Of a DNA stretch of 64,000 nt, positions 63,276 through 64,000 are shown in pieces. Origin of the DNA: Streptomyces sp. NBRC 110035 (GTDB lineage Bacteria; Actinomycetota; Actinomycetes; Streptomycetales; Streptomycetaceae). A program made the position numbers and the translations under genes. Positions within the stretch are counted from its first letter, which is position 1. Every line of letters starts with the position of its first letter. The stretch lies in the NCBI RefSeq assembly GCF_000829695.1, contig NZ_BBNN01000015.1:310001-374000 (forward strand). Reading direction: 5' to 3'. Under the pieces are notes generated by a model. It ran no database searches and was not told the origin of the DNA. It saw only the letters and a list, made by a program, of their open reading frames with translations.

Positions 63276-64000
63276 GTGCCAGAGCATCCCGGTCCCTCCG
63301 AGAACCGCCCCGGTGAGCCGGTGCTCACCGAGGACGGCTCCCTCGTGGTGGACGGGCGTGAGCTGCGCGTGCGGATCAGTGCCAGGCGACGCCGTGTCGG
63401 CCTGACCGTGGAACGGGACAGGTCTCTCACCCTGCACGTCCCGCGCGGGTGCGAGGTCAGGCGGGTGGAGGACTTCGTACGCGGCAGCGGCGCCTGGATC
63501 CACGACAAGACACGGCTCAGCGAGGACCGTCGCCAGCTGCACCCGGTCCGTACGCTCCGGGACGGCGAGATCCACCGCTACCTGGGGCGGGACTACCGGC
63601 TGCTCGTCGTCGACGGGGAAGAGGGGTCCGGGCCGGGCCCGCGGCAGGGGAACGAAGCCGAAGTACCCGGGGTACGACTGGTCGCAGGGCGGTTGCGCGT
63701 CCACCGCTCGGTCGCCGGGGATCCGGCCCTCACCCGGCGGGCCCTCGCGCAGTGGTACACCCGGGCCGGGCAGCACTGGACGCGCGGACGCCTCCAGCCC
63801 TGGGCCGCCCGCATGGACGTTCCCGAACCGGAGGTCCGCGTGCGCGATCTCGGACACCGGTGGGGGAGCTACCGCGCCGGACCGGGGAACGGCACGATCG
63901 CCCTGCACTGGGCCGCCTTCCAGCTGCCCGTCCACCTGATCGACTACGTGATCGCGCACGAACTCGCCCACGTCAGGATCTCAGGACACGGCCCCGACTA
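63276..64000 (+). CDS. YgjP-like metallopeptidase, partial
   Basis: About 241 residues before the window ends. DUF45/YgjP family (M48-like fold): VRISARRRRVGLTVERD, RWGSYR (as in YgjP), and the zinc motif HELAHV at the end of the visible part. GTG start at 63276, four bases after the hsdR stop, so it belongs to the restriction operon; such peptidase genes often adjoin hsdR. The C-terminal third is outside the window. Substrate unknown. Confidence 0.9.
   Translation, partial: MPEHPGPSENRPGEPVLTEDGSLVVDGRELRVRISARRRRVGLTVERDRSLTLHVPRGCEVRRVEDFVRGSGAWIHDKTRLSEDRRQLHPVRTLRDGEIHRYLGRDYRLLVVDGEEGSGPGPRQGNEAEVPGVRLVAGRLRVHRSVAGDPALTRRALAQWYTRAGQHWTRGRLQPWAARMDVPEPEVRVRDLGHRWGSYRAGPGNGTIALHWAAFQLPVHLIDYVIAHELAHVRISGHGPD

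Overview
The window is high-G+C actinobacterial chromosome, almost certainly Streptomyces. Evidence: third-position G/C bias throughout, GTG starts, rare TTA codons, the dnaK-grpE-dnaJ-hspR operon with HAIR operators, paired XRE(DUF5753)/DUF397 genes, and a core gene order (hspR, clpB, a YbjN gene, a dapC-type aminotransferase, DUF2617, a spermidine-synthase-like gene, pyrE, fba, CYP107-type P450, purA) that I recall from the S. coelicolor core chromosome. A perfect parS site at 33723-33738 fits a position in the oriC-proximal core.

Layout. 1-969: start of a membrane Fe-S oxidoreductase (minus strand, runs off the left edge). 1383-6055: HspR-controlled chaperone operon dnaK-grpE-dnaJ-hspR ending in a strong hairpin. 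6323-7477: a sugar-binding lipoprotein with no adjacent ABC partners. 7797-10638: an unusual small locus of two convergent paralogous LuxR-type regulators, a secreted peptide with five DSSWG motifs, and a small Rieske-like protein that has lost its cluster ligands. 10640-11390: non-coding, G-rich tandem repeats. 11390-14893: clpB with its own HAIR, and a YbjN protein. 14928-16106: serine hydrolase.

16420-25001 is an integration-scarred zone. One intact dapC-like aminotransferase gene (23805-25001) is followed by three truncated 3' copies (22600-23038, about 21968-22101, 16423-16778). The two longest begin at the same codon and are preceded by related non-dapC sequence, the pattern left by repeated site-specific integration into this gene (the reported attB of the TG1-type serine integrase). 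Between the copies lie two toxin-antitoxin modules (YefM/YoeB; Phd/RelE with a 107-bp duplication in the toxin gene), a Uma2 fragment, and a SWIM-protein/SNF2-helicase pair whose helicase gene carries a stop and a frameshift.

25149-43284 is mostly ordinary core metabolism and regulation: DUF2617, a spermidine-synthase-like protein, an SRPBCC protein with an acidic repeat tail, aldose epimerase, pyrE, fba, an MFS exporter, DUF3151, a SpoIIE-type phosphatase, the kynurenine pathway (tryptophan 2,3-dioxygenase, kynureninase, putative formamidase), a hydrolase, an acyltransferase and a NarL-type two-component system whose kinase has a TTA codon. 43254-43786 holds decayed pieces of an anti-sigma/XRE/DUF397 locus. 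43797-51898: lipoprotein, P450, ABC exporter with divergent MarR/GbsR-type regulator, diacylglycerol-kinase-like protein, purA.

52000-64000 is a defence island on one strand: RloA/RloB-like pair, hsdM, a half-size hsdS, an intact XRE-DUF397 pair, two small Streptomyces hypotheticals, hsdR, and a YgjP-like metallopeptidase running off the right edge. The candidates most worth attention are the DSSWG-peptide locus, the layered dapC scars, and the composite type I restriction/RloAB island.
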